This document shows, one piece after another, positions 17,114 to 25,109 of a DNA stretch of 64,000 nt. This DNA comes from Micromonospora profundi (GTDB lineage: Bacteria; Actinomycetota; Actinomycetes; Mycobacteriales; Micromonosporaceae), in NCBI RefSeq assembly GCF_011927785.1, contig NZ_JAATJK010000001.1:5303001-5367000 (forward strand). The letters run 5' to 3'. Made by a program: the position numbers and the translations under genes. How positions within the stretch are numbered: the first letter of the stretch is position 1; every line of letters begins with the position of its first letter. The notes below the pieces were generated by a model. That model made no database searches and was not told the origin of the DNA. It worked only from the letters and a program-made list of their open reading frames with translations.

Positions 17114-17189
17114 TGGTGCCCCCGGCAGGATTCGAACCTGCGACACACGGTTTAGGAAACCGATGCTCTATCCCCTGAGCTACGAGGGC
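17114..17189 (-). tRNA. tRNA-Arg (anticodon CCT)
   Basis: The complete cloverleaf reads on the minus strand from 17189 to 17114: acceptor GCCCTCG pairs with CGGGGGC (one G-T), D arm GCTC/GAGC, anticodon loop TTCCTAA, T loop TTCGAAT, discriminator A and an encoded CCA (17116-17114). The anticodon CCT reads AGG. The gene's 5' half is duplicated at 22369-22404. Confidence 0.95.
17152..17187. repeat. Direct repeat copy 1 (5' half of tRNA-Arg)
   Basis: 36 nt identical to 22369-22404. It runs from the anticodon loop to near the 5' end of the tRNA; weaker similarity continues about 50 nt into the upstream flank. Candidate att site of an integrated, now decayed element, or one end of a segmental duplication. 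Confidence 0.7.
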
Positions 17190-17595
17190 GCGAGGGCCTA
17201 GTCTAGCGACCTGCGGGTTGACCCGGGGTGGCAGGGAGTGGCCCGCGTTGACCTGCGCTGTCTCGGCCGGCCGGGGTGGCCGATGACCACACGCGATGCC
17301 CGTCTTGCTGCCGCCAACCGAGGCGCTTCTACTCTGGTCAACCCAAGCCGGATATGATCACGACTTTGCCGGGGCCCTGGCCTACTCCCGAATCGCCTGA
17401 TCCTGGTACCGGCTGGGCTGGGCCGCGGCGCTACGGGAGGCCATGTGGCCAGATGCTGCGCTGGCACCCATCGGCTCGCGCCGGCATCGCCCACACCTGG
17501 CTCGATGCACCTTGCTCGACGGACGCGCGCCCCCCGTTATCACCAGCGTGTAACTGGCGCGGAAGAACAGGGCAGCCTGCGTCGGCGGTACAAGA
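17190..17595. other. tRNA-Arg upstream flank
   Basis: About 400 nt with no supportable gene. The first 50 nt carry the tRNA promoter region, partly repeated near 22405-22455. Confidence 0.5.
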
Positions 17596-17632
17596 AATGC
17601 CGTCGCCCAGGATGCGCCCGGGCGACGGCATT
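17596..17632 (-). terminator. Terminator hairpin of protease gene
   Basis: A perfect 13-bp stem (17596-17608 with 17620-17632) and an 11-nt loop, 40 nt downstream of the protease stop on the minus strand. Confidence 0.8.
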
Positions 17633-17671
17633 CAGTGCTCGGCCAATGGTCAGGCCGTTATCGCGGGCGAC

Positions 17672-18898
17672 CTAAAACGTGACTGGAACGATGCCACCAA
17701 AGTCCTCGAATGCGGTCGCGAAGTCCTGGAAGATCATCAAAGAAGGGCGATTCACTCCGACGCCGATCGTAGTACCCTTGGCGATCGCCTGGTTCTCATG
17801 AATCGAGTACACCGGCCCGCCGCTGTCGCCGGGACGAGAGCCTTGCAAGCCAGATCGCTGCTGCGCCTCGACAGCACCCCGGCCATCTGTGTGAAAACCC
17901 CTCACGATGAGGTCGCAGAGTTCGTCGCCGGTGTCTCGGGCAGTTGCCTGGCCGGACTGGCAGAGGTACTCCCCTACGAAGGTGTGCTCCCAGCGGCCGA
18001 CCGGCCTGGAGTCACCACAGTTGTAGCAGCCGGAGTAGATGTAGGCGTCGGCCCTCGAGGTCGGTACCAGTGCTACGTCGTGCACGTGTTGCCATGGCCC
18101 CATGTAACCGATGAGAGCGCCGGTGCCACTTTGGAATCGATCTCCGGGAATTCCACAATGTGCTGCGGTCAGGATGTACTGGGCGCCCGCGGAGTTGCGG
18201 ACACCGAATCCGGACGTGCAACTACCATTCCCCCGGTATGCGTTTACGATCCTTGCGCCTCCAGCCCACGGAGGGATATCGGTTCCGCGGTCGATCGTTT
18301 GTTTGATGGGCCCCTCGTCGACGATCGTAAGTGACACACCGACGTCCGGCAGTGAAGCTGCACGGTCGGCGGTCGCCGACGCGGCGGCGGAAACGATCAG
18401 GCCGCTGCCGTCGGGCTGCGCCTTGATCGCGTACAGGTCTTCGGGTTCGCCCCGCCAGTTCGCCTCGATCTGCCGTGAGGCGTTGCGCAGCTCGGCGATC
18501 GAGTACGCGGCCGAGTGAACCTGCACTGGCGCTGTCTCCGACGCCTTGTTCACGACGCGGCGCACGGTCGCCGGCACCGCACCCTTCCAATACAGGTCGA
18601 CATGGTCGGTATCGCGCAATACGATGCTGGCGTACTGCGAAGCGTACCCGCGACGCTCAACCTCGATTCGTATGGCTTTGGCCGCCTCAACCAGCGGGTG
18701 CTGCCGCCGCATGTGCTCGAGACCCGCCGTTGAACCATCTGATTCTCTGCTATCGGCAACGGTACCGGTGCCCTTAACCTGGCCCTCGCCCTCGCTGGCG
18801 GTAGCCGGGAGCACGGCCAACGCGGTGGTCAGGGCTAACGCGGTCAAGACTGCCGCAATTGCGACAGGCTTCCGGCCGCGTGACAACGTCACTGTCAT
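17672..18898 (-). CDS. Secreted trypsin-like (S1) serine protease
   Basis: 408 residues: signal peptide (about 1-34, ending PATAS), a pro-region (about 40-210) and a chymotrypsin-fold domain (about 220-408). The triad is clear: His in TAAHC, Asp in HDVALVP and Ser in RPGDSGGP. The pro-region and size recall streptogrisin-like alpha-lytic proteases, which need the pro-domain for folding. The start at 18898 has gggag about 9 nt upstream; the frame runs on to 19003 without a signal peptide. It stands alone in the tRNA-proximal accessory region, so it may be part of transferred DNA. Confidence 0.85.
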   Translation of the reverse strand: MTVTLSRGRKPVAIAAVLTALALTTALAVLPATASEGEGQVKGTGTVADSRESDGSTAGLEHMRRQHPLVEAAKAIRIEVERRGYASQYASIVLRDTDHVDLYWKGAVPATVRRVVNKASETAPVQVHSAAYSIAELRNASRQIEANWRGEPEDLYAIKAQPDGSGLIVSAAASATADRAASLPDVGVSLTIVDEGPIKQTIDRGTDIPPWAGGARIVNAYRGNGSCTSGFGVRNSAGAQYILTAAHCGIPGDRFQSGTGALIGYMGPWQHVHDVALVPTSRADAYIYSGCYNCGDSRPVGRWEHTFVGEYLCQSGQATARDTGDELCDLIVRGFHTDGRGAVEAQQRSGLQGSRPGDSGGPVYSIHENQAIAKGTTIGVGVNRPSLMIFQDFATAFEDFGGIVPVTF

Positions 18899-19047
18899 AA
18901 GTTCGATCTCCCAAGGTGCCCAGAATGAAACCGGCGGTTCCACCCAGCGATCACACGATCGCTTCCTTTGTGGACACCTGTTGCGACGCGGACTCGACAG
19001 CATGGTTCACACTGCGGCGACCCAGACAGGATGGGCCAGGTCACACA

Positions 19048-19756
19048 TCATCGATGTGAGCTTCCCGCTTTGACGGAGCGGTGATTACCTGCCGCTGGCC
19101 GGGCAGGGGTGACGATATCTGGCCCGGTTGCCGGGCCTGGCGGGTGTGCCAGGCGCAGGGCCCCGGCAAAGTCGTGGGGTGCCCGGCTTGATTTGGTTGG
19201 TGTAGAGACGCGCCCTTGCTGGTGGTAGCAGGGCGGGCCTGACCCGTTCAGATGATCATCGAGGTTTCTACGCTTTGTCGATCGTCCGAAGTGAGCCATG
19301 CCCGCTTTGCCATCAGCGCTGATCTCGTCCGTGTCCGACGCGTCGGTGACCGTACTGAGGGCGGTGCGGGCGGCGGTGCGGGTCATGATCGCAAGCAGCA
19401 CGGTCGCTACCGCCACGTGCAGAGCACCGAGGATGACCCGGGTCGCGACGTCCATACCGGAGGCCGTTAGGGGCGCAAAAGACACCAGCAGGGACCCCGA
19501 GCGCGGTGATCGTCCAGACGAGCCGCGCGGACCGGGGCAGCACCCGCTCCAGGAGAGCGAGCAGCGCCCAGCCAGCCAGGGCGGCGGCGAGCGCGGCGAT
19601 CACGACCGGAGTAAGACCGATTTCCAGTCTTTCCCGCCCGGGCGGCCCACCGGTGACGGTCAGCCGGTGCCCCAGCTGCGGGACGGCGACCATCCACAGT
19701 GCTGCGGCCATGCCAACGGCTCCGACCACACCCCAGATTCGGTGGCCGCGGTTCAC
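19048..19756 (-). pseudogene. Frameshifted DUF6069-like membrane protein gene
   Basis: The first part (GTG at 19756 down to about 19485) encodes three hydrophobic segments (GVVGAVGMAAALWMV; VVIAALAAALAGWALLALLE; LVWTITALGV). The fourth segment (SFAPLTASG then MDVATRVILGALHVAVATVLL) is in the neighbouring frame and runs to a stop at 19048. Joined by a one-base shift near 19485-19495, the product looks like the four-helix DUF6069 family, usually about 140 residues. The GTG start overlaps the TGA of the TetR remnant, a translational coupling often seen in TetR/DUF6069 pairs. A sequencing error is an alternative to real decay. Confidence 0.5.
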
Positions 19757-19896
19757 GCGGCAGCGGACGCAGGATCGACCACGCCGTGCAGGAACACGTC
19801 GACCAGCGTCTCGACCAGGGTCTCCGCGCCCCCGTGCCGATTGACCGCGTCGGGGCGGCGATATAGCGGCGTACGATCAGAATGGTGCGGGTCCGC
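19753..19896 (-). pseudogene. C-terminal remnant of a TetR-family regulator
   Basis: About 47 residues in frame before a TGA at 19755-19753: ...TPLYRRPDAVN..., then AETLVETLVDVFLHGV near the end, which matches the last helices of TetR regulators. A stop codon lies just upstream (about 19899) and no HTH is present, so only the tail remains. The stop overlaps the GTG of the DUF6069-like gene. It overlaps by about 20 nt the start-distal end of the hypothetical gene at 19877. Confidence 0.45.
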
Positions 19897-20164
19897 GGCC
19901 TACCAACGACATCAATACCTGCGTGGCGAGTAGCTTGCGTATGCCGGTGACGTCGACTGTCCCCACCCGATCGTAGGGCAGCTCCAATTGCAGCCCCTGG
20001 ACTGCGTTGCGAAGGTCTGTCGTGATCTCGTCCGGACGGAACGTGCCGCCCCAGCCGTTGAGTCCACCGCGGTAGTTGGTACTGAGGGAAGCCATGCCGG
20101 AGATGCAGGCACCGTCGACCAGGATCAGCCTCGCAGGACCGGAGTAGGTCGTCGTCATAGTCAT
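19877..20164 (-). CDS. Hypothetical 95-residue protein
   Basis: Unknown to me. It contains GMASLSTNYRGGLNGWGGTFRPDE and a C-terminal hydrophobic tail (KLLATQVLMSLVG). It has no signal peptide or clear domain. gaaggg precedes a TTG-ATG pair (20167 and 20164), with another ATG at 20158; I use 20164. It may be intact, because codon use is normal and the ribosome site is good, even though it sits among fragments. Confidence 0.45.
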   Translation of the reverse strand: MTMTTTYSGPARLILVDGACISGMASLSTNYRGGLNGWGGTFRPDEITTDLRNAVQGLQLELPYDRVGTVDVTGIRKLLATQVLMSLVGRGPAPF

Positions 20165-20167
20165 CAA

Positions 20168-20481
20168 CCCTTCAGGATGTAACGCCGTACACCCCGGGTC
20201 CCGACTGTCTGAACGTCATCAGGAGGTAAGGCGTCGAGTCCGATCATGGCGTGCTCCACCTGACCGCGACCGTACGTGCCTCGACCGTCAGCCCGGCGGC
20301 GAGGCGGAATCCGGCTCGTTAGAGATAAGGGTCGATGCTTGGCAGACTAGCGCCCGAGGTCCGAATCGATCCAGGGAGGAGAGCACGGGGCCAATGCTGA
20401 GCTGGCTCCACACCGAGATGACCGGCCTTCTGCTGATCAGACGGTTTTCGCGATGGCGTGGTGAGCGCATGAGACGCCGAA
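20168..20481. other. Intergenic region upstream of hypothetical gene
   Basis: About 310 nt; no supportable gene or repeat seen. Confidence 0.45.
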
Positions 20482-20511
20482 CGGCGGCCCGCTGAACCAG
20501 TCGGGCCGCCG
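20482..20511 (-). terminator. Terminator hairpin of cold-shock gene
   Basis: A 9-bp perfect stem (20482-20490 with 20503-20511) beginning 15 nt after the csp stop on the minus strand. Confidence 0.7.
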
Positions 20512-20526
20512 CTCACAGAATGTGGA

Positions 20527-20730
20527 TCAGAGCGGGCGGATGTTCTCCGCCTGCGGGCCCTTCTGGCCCTGGGTGACGTCGAACTCCACCTTCTGATTCT
20601 CGTCGAGGCTGCGGAAGCCGCTCGCCGAGATCGCGGAGAAGTGGGCGAAGACGTCGGCGCCGCCGTCGTCCGGGCTGATGAAGCCGAAGCCCTTGTCGGC
20701 GTTGAACCACTTCACGGTGCCTGTGGTCAT
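20527..20730 (-). CDS. Cold-shock protein (CspA family)
   Basis: 67 residues, a single cold-shock domain. RNP1 is KGFGFIS and RNP2 is VFAHFSAI; it begins [15 protein letters not shown] as in actinobacterial CspA. It binds single-stranded RNA/DNA and acts as an RNA chaperone. Start: the ATG at 20730 with gaaggag upstream; the frame continues 11 codons further without support. A U-tract hairpin lies about 95-130 nt upstream in its leader, which may regulate it. Confidence 0.95.
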   Translation of the reverse strand: MTTGTVKWFNADKGFGFISPDDGGADVFAHFSAISASGFRSLDENQKVEFDVTQGQKGPQAENIRPL

Positions 20731-20824
20731 GTCTGCTCCTTCGCAGGCTGTTAAAGGCCGCACTGTGCGGACCCTTACGCCGCCGCGTTGATCACCCGCG
20801 TCGAAACGACACGAAAAACGAAAA

Positions 20825-20859
20825 GCGCCTGGATGGGTTTCAGATGCCCCATCAGGCGC
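20825..20859 (-). terminator. U-tract hairpin upstream of csp (terminator or leader attenuator)
   Basis: On the minus strand the stem GCGCCTG-ATGGG / CCCAT-CAGGCGC (one bulge) is followed by TTTTCGTTTTT. That is a textbook intrinsic terminator, unusual in this high-GC window. It lies about 95 nt before the csp start and points toward csp. Either it ends an upstream transcript or it attenuates csp in its own leader. Confidence 0.6.
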
Positions 20860-21272
20860 CGGAAAACGTCTACGGAAATCAAAACTGCAACTCGGTTACC
20901 GTAGCACATGATCCGTCGTCGATCCGATGCGGTGTGTGGACCTGGCCACTGAGTTTGCTTCCCTGCGGAGGCGCGCCGGGATCCACTCCGCGCTCGGCGA
21001 ACCCGGCACGCCTGGCGATCGTGGACGCGCTCACAGTGGGTGACGCCGCTCCCCTCGACGAGATGCGCGGCCTCCTCACCGTCCTCGACGCCCTCCACAC
21101 CGCAACCGGCACCGGCCGCGCCGAACGGGCTGCCGCGGCGACCGCGTGTCGCAGCGCGGTCACCCGTGCAGCGGTGATCTTTTCCGACAACAACGCCACG
21201 TCGTCGGCGCCACGAGCGGTGCGCCACCCGGCACCCACGTCGTCCGTCCGCCGCTGCCCATGGTCGGACCCT

Positions 21273-21314
21273 GCCGGCCGCCGGTGCCCGCGCGCGCGGG
21301 CACCGGCGGCCGGC
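21273..21314. repeat. 20-bp perfect palindrome (hairpin)
   Basis: Arms 21273-21292 and 21295-21314 are exact inverted copies with a 2-nt centre. Could be a terminator; no gene ends immediately before it. Confidence 0.75.
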
Positions 21315-21326
21315 CACGAACAGCAA

Positions 21327-21349
21327 CATCCCGGCCGACGGCCGGGATG
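21327..21349. repeat. Second hairpin, 10-bp stem
   Basis: CATCCCGGCC (21327-21336) pairs with GGCCGGGATG (21340-21349) around a 3-nt loop, 12 nt after the 20-bp palindrome. The tandem pair is unusual away from genes. Confidence 0.7.
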
Positions 21350-21737
21350 CGAAGAGATGCGACAAGCAGGAGTACGGGCTACCAGGACCGACCCGGGGAC
21401 GGGGGACTCTCGCTCTGGCGGGCGGCCGGCTCATCGCCCGACGACCTCAGCCGGGAGCGGGCCGGCCAGTCTGCCGCCACACCCTCACCGGCACCGCCGG
21501 CGGCCTTACGGGTGTCCACACCGAACAGCACCCGACCGTCGACGTCGTCCGGCATGAACCGCACCGGACGCAGGGTGACCCATGTGGTCTCGGCGACCCG
21601 AGACACCTCCCTCGACCCGTAGATCATCATGCCGAGACGACAGAAGCGGTGGACCCGCACACGAACTCACCGTGATCCTGCCCTCGTTCACCAGCCGATC
21701 GACGGTGTCAGCTGCAACGATGCACGACGTGGGAACT

Positions 21738-22091
21738 ATGAAGAGTGCGACGCCCGCCATCTCGCCCCTCGCCGGCGAGCCGATCGATCGCGCCGATGCC
21801 GAACGGCTCGCGGGAGTGCTCAAGGCGTTCGCCGACCCGGCCCGGCTGCGACTGCTCAGCCTGATCCAGTCCGCACCGCAGGGGGAGGCATCCGTCAGCG
21901 ACCTCACCGCGCCCCTCGGACTCTCCCAGCCGACCGTCAGCCACCACCTGCGGATCCTCACCGAGGCCGGCCTGCTCGAGCGTGACAAGCGCGGCGTCTG
22001 GGCCTACTACCGCCTCGTGCCGTCCGCCATCGCCGCGATCGCCGACCTGCTGACCCCACCCCGCACGCGAGCAACGAAAAAGACCCGCTGA
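21738..22091 (+). CDS. ArsR/SmtB-family regulator
   Basis: 117 residues with a winged HTH: ADPARLRLLSLI (helix 2), LGLSQPTVSHHLRILTEAGLL (recognition helix and after) and GVWAYYRL (wing). ArsR proteins repress nearby genes until metal or another inducer binds. There is no Cys anywhere, so the classical arsenic/cadmium site (CxC in helix 3) is absent; the position reads ASVSDL. It is probably not a metalloid sensor. Start: ATG 21738 with tggga; an ATG at 21720 is possible. No target gene lies downstream; the next features are a hairpin and the tRNA fragment. Confidence 0.8.
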   Translation: MKSATPAISPLAGEPIDRADAERLAGVLKAFADPARLRLLSLIQSAPQGEASVSDLTAPLGLSQPTVSHHLRILTEAGLLERDKRGVWAYYRLVPSAIAAIADLLTPPRTRATKKTR

Positions 22092-22326
22092 CCAGTGCCA
22101 GACGCGCCGTCGATCAGTTGCCAACTCTCGGCAACAAGCTCGGTCGGAGACCACACCTGACATGAGGCTGCCATGAGCCGGCGGGGCACTCGGACGTCGC
22201 CGAAGCAGCGAGGCCGCGAGCCATGCAGAAGTGGCACTGAGCAGCGTTTATACCCCTCTGCTGATCTTCAGCAGGCGATCACAGCGGCGCGCGCGTGCGA
22301 CTGGGCAGGAGGCCCGAAAAGAGAGA

Positions 22327-22351
22327 AGCCGCAGGTCATCAGCCTGCGGCT
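22327..22351. terminator. Hairpin beside the tRNA fragment
   Basis: AGCCGCAGG (22327-22335) pairs with CCTGCGGCT (22343-22351), 7-nt loop, 18 nt before the tRNA-Arg fragment. It looks like a terminator of a tRNA-type transcript, or part of the boundary of an inserted element. Confidence 0.5.
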
Positions 22352-22368
22352 ACACGCGGGGCGTCGGG

Positions 22369-22404
22369 TTAGGAAACCGATGCTCTATCCCCTGAGCTAC
22401 GAGG
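22369..22404. repeat. Direct repeat copy 2 (tRNA-Arg 5'-half fragment)
   Basis: Identical over 36 nt to 17152-17187. The 3' half of the tRNA is missing and a base is deleted just after the identical core, so this is not a functional tRNA. The flank 22405-22455 is a diverged copy of the tRNA upstream region. Confidence 0.75.
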
Positions 22405-22593
22405 CGCGAGGGCACAGTCTCGCGACCTGGGGTGGCAAGGGGTGGCCCCGCGTTCACCCACGCTAGCCGCATCCCTGTTCTCCCAGCCCAGGACCACACC
22501 CGGAGCAGGTTCTGCGGGTGAGGGGCGGTGGGACTACGAGAAACGAACCGGAGAATCTGTCGGGTTGTCCGACCCGATGCCTACGATCAGGCG
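22405..22593. other. Intergenic region upstream of SUKH gene
   Basis: About 190 nt. It begins with the diverged copy of the tRNA-Arg upstream flank; no gene seen. Confidence 0.4.
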
Positions 22594-23928
22594 ATGATCG
22601 ACGCTACGTTGCTTCAGGCCGGTGCCTGGCGTCCGTTCGTCACCGCGCTGCGCAGCAGCATGCCGCCCGAGGCAGCAGAGGCCGAGTTCCGCGGCACGAT
22701 GGCCCCGGGCGCGTTCGGCGGATCTATCACCTACGACGGCGACCACCGCCTCCACGGGCTGGGCCTGGAGCGAGGTGAGCGGCCGACGGACATGCTCAGA
22801 TCGCTGGCCGGGCTGACCGGCGGACAGGCCGTCGCGGTGCGCGGCGTCACGACCCGCTCCGGGGCGGCGGTGGTGAGCATCGTCCCGAGCGCGCCGCAGG
22901 TTTCGTTCGGGATGGGCAGCGATCTTCTGGAGAACGTGCACCTGGTCGCCGGAGCACACCCGGAGCCGTACCGCCGCGAGCCGACCCGCTACGACGTGGC
23001 CGTTTCCGCCGGCGCCGACGCGGCGACCGTCAACGCGCTGGTCCGACATCTGCTGCCGGACGCACGGCCGGCCGAACCGTCGGAGGTGGCCGGGGCGGAG
23101 GCGGACCTCGGCGTCGCGCTGCCTGACGACGTCCGAGCGCTCTATTTCGCCGCAGCCGAGGGCACCCTCGTCCTGCAGCCTGCCGACCAGGAACGCTTTT
23201 ATGGAATGCGAATCGTGCCGCTGGCCGACGCCGCCGCCCGAGCCTACCTGGAACCGCAGGCCCGATACCTGTCCTGGACGTACGGCGCGACCGAGGTCGT
23301 CGCACCCGACCCGCACGGCCGGGTGCAGCCGCTGGCGGCCTCGCCTGCATGGTTCGTCGTCGGAGACGACGGCGGCGGAAACCTCTACGTCATCGACCTC
23401 GCCCCCGGGCCGCAGGGGACGTTCGGCCAGGTGCTGTTCGTCGACCACGAAGAGTCGGCCGGCGCCCGCTGGCTGGCGCCCTCGCTGACTGAGCTGCTCA
23501 CCGAGCGGCCCGCCACCCTGGCGAAGCTGGGTCCGGAAGGCGGGCTGCTCTTACGGGTCGGATCGCGCACCAGCAAGACGCTCGCCGATGTCCGGCCGGA
23601 GACCGAGGTGCTGTACGTCAGGGCCGGAACGGCGCCCGCTGACCTGTCCGCGCTGGCCGGCCACCGTCGGCTGCGCACCGTGGTCACCGAATCCGCCGTC
23701 GTCGCCAATCTTCCGGCCGTCAGCGAGCTGCCCGCGCTGGAATACCTGCGGCTCGACGTCGCGGGCTGGCAGCAACTGCTGCGTGCCGGGCAGGTCCCTC
23801 CGAGCCTGCTGGCCGCCGGCCTGAGTGGCCGTGCCGGCTGGACAGACACGGTCGAGGTGGTCAACGGTCTGCTGGCGGCCTGGAAGCAGGAACCGATCCA
23901 GGTGATCGACATTGCAATGCAGCTCTGA
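22594..23928 (+). CDS. SMI1/KNR4 (SUKH)-like domain protein
   Basis: 444 residues, cytoplasmic. Residues about 165-330 carry a SUKH-type core: AEADLGVALPDDVRALYFAAAEG, then SWTYGATEVV and WFVVGDDGGGNLYVIDLAP, the usual strand with Gly-Asp-Gly. SUKH proteins are often immunity partners of polymorphic toxins, though many are housekeeping or unknown. The C-terminal 100 residues have a leucine-rich, repeat-like pattern (LRTVV..LPAV..LPALEYLRLD). The ATG at 22594 gives the compact N-terminus; the longer frame from 22528 lacks support. No toxin gene is adjacent. Confidence 0.6.
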   Translation: MIDATLLQAGAWRPFVTALRSSMPPEAAEAEFRGTMAPGAFGGSITYDGDHRLHGLGLERGERPTDMLRSLAGLTGGQAVAVRGVTTRSGAAVVSIVPSAPQVSFGMGSDLLENVHLVAGAHPEPYRREPTRYDVAVSAGADAATVNALVRHLLPDARPAEPSEVAGAEADLGVALPDDVRALYFAAAEGTLVLQPADQERFYGMRIVPLADAAARAYLEPQARYLSWTYGATEVVAPDPHGRVQPLAASPAWFVVGDDGGGNLYVIDLAPGPQGTFGQVLFVDHEESAGARWLAPSLTELLTERPATLAKLGPEGGLLLRVGSRTSKTLADVRPETEVLYVRAGTAPADLSALAGHRRLRTVVTESAVVANLPAVSELPALEYLRLDVAGWQQLLRAGQVPPSLLAAGLSGRAGWTDTVEVVNGLLAAWKQEPIQVIDIAMQL

Positions 23929-24050
23929 TCGCCGGCCGGCGCTGCTCACCTCGTGTCGAGGAAAGATGGGGCCAGGCGCACGCATCTGCCGCCATGACGG
24001 CACTCCTGCGAGCAGCGGATCGACAGGGGCAGCGGGCTTCGAACGCCGGC

Positions 24051-24620
24051 TCACATCACGACGCGGACGCCGGGCCAGTGTTCGGCGGGGCGATGGCGGG
24101 CCAGTCGCTGCCGGGAGATCTCGGGGCTGACCCTGGTCGGGTTGCGCCGCCACACTCCGTCGAGCAGGTCGTCGAGGCCGTGCGGCGCACACACCGCGAT
24201 CTGGTCGTACGCGTCGAGGCGGATCGCCACGGCGGTGGCGTACTCCGGCCAGGTGGCGACCGCGTCGGCGATGGTGCGCAACGGCGTCACCGGGCCGCCG
24301 CCGAACTTGGCCGGGTACCAGGTGTGCACGGCGGCTTGGTTCTTCGCCTCCCATGGCGGCTCCGGCCAGGCCATCACCAGCTGCTGGGTTGCCCGGTCAT
24401 CGTTGTCGCGGCTCAGGTCCGTCGGGTCGTGGAAGACGACGTCGATGTCCCGCACCAGCGAGGGGTCGAATCCATCGCCGTACCGCTCGCCCCAGACCAG
24501 GTCGCGGATGGCGCCGGCGCCGATCCATGCGTCAGGCAGGCCGGAGTCCCGGACGGCGCCCAGCGCCCGGATCAGCCAGGGGCTGCGCTGGACCAGGTCC
24601 CGCAGTTCGTCTTCCCGCAT
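24051..24620 (-). CDS. Nucleotidyltransferase-like protein (COG3575 type)
   Basis: 189 residues. WIGAGAIRDLVWG and later RDIDVVFHD give the G-S/A-x..D-x-D pattern of nucleotidyltransferase folds (about residues 32-70). Related proteins are annotated as nucleotidyltransferase family proteins; the substrate is unknown and some act as antitoxin-type or tRNA-type enzymes. Start: ATG 24620 with gggga 4-5 nt upstream. It is convergent with the SUKH gene, with about 120 nt between. Confidence 0.65.
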   Translation of the reverse strand: MREDELRDLVQRSPWLIRALGAVRDSGLPDAWIGAGAIRDLVWGERYGDGFDPSLVRDIDVVFHDPTDLSRDNDDRATQQLVMAWPEPPWEAKNQAAVHTWYPAKFGGGPVTPLRTIADAVATWPEYATAVAIRLDAYDQIAVCAPHGLDDLLDGVWRRNPTRVSPEISRQRLARHRPAEHWPGVRVVM

Positions 24621-24795
24621 TGTTTCCCCTGGTTGCCGCAGTTGGGATTGCTGGTCAGCCAAACATTCGGCCTACGAGGGCACCCTGACCGGACTGCAGG
24701 ACGTGCGCGGCCCGTAACAGTATCCAGAAGCACTCGAACCGGGTGGCTCCTGCTCGCCGTCGTGGTCCTCTCGGCTTGCCCGGCCGCTGCCGCGA

Positions 24796-25042
24796 CGGCT
24801 GGACGGGGTGACCGAGCGGGAACGGGAGGTACTCACGCTGATCGGAGCGACTACCTCGAAGTCGTCGCCCTCGTCACCTGCCTGTACGACCAGTTCGGGT
24901 TCGACACCGTGGACAACAGCCCGCTGAGCGAGACGTGGCGCTCCGCTCCCGGCACACCGCGTGGAACCATTCCGTGCCCGGGCAGAGCCGCGAAGAGTTG
25001 GTCGCCAACCTGAAACGAGCGAGGCCCGTGATTATGAGGTGA
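24796..25042 (+). pseudogene. Fused fragments: LuxR-type HTH and F420-reductase-type C-terminus
   Basis: Two gene scraps lie end to end. 24796-24849 encodes LDGVTEREREVLTLIG, the conserved first helix of LuxR output domains. About 24852-24965 encodes YLEVVALVTCLYDQFGFDTV, then SPLSETWRSAPGTP, typical of the C-terminus of NADPH-dependent F420 reductase-like proteins. After a frameshift the tail GQSREELVANLKRA ends at 25042. Neither has a start or its main domain. They are debris of a rearranged region. Confidence 0.45.
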
Positions 25043-25109
25043 CGCCGCGCGACAGCGCGACGTGTCGAGCAGCCTCGCCGCGGTGGGGCCCGCCGAGGAC
25101 GTACGACCG

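Larger units (their letters stand above)
20860..21737. other. Gene-poor stretch with possible ArsR-like remnant
   Basis: No convincing intact gene in about 880 nt. In the plus frame near 20988-21080 the words ANPARLAIVDALTVGDAAP resemble the first HTH helices of an ArsR/SmtB regulator, then the similarity stops; this may be a fragment. A minus frame (21660-21379, containing ETTWVTLRPVRFMPDD) is open but I cannot support it as a gene. Two strong hairpins are listed separately. Confidence 0.35.

Noticed and set aside
21379..21660. 93-codon minus-strand frame
   Set aside because: Open but without ribosome site or family; could be a remnant. Left out as a gene.
17114..22404. Integrase or transposase between the tRNA repeats
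   Set aside because: None of the frames shows integrase or transposase motifs, so I do not call a mobile element, only repeats.
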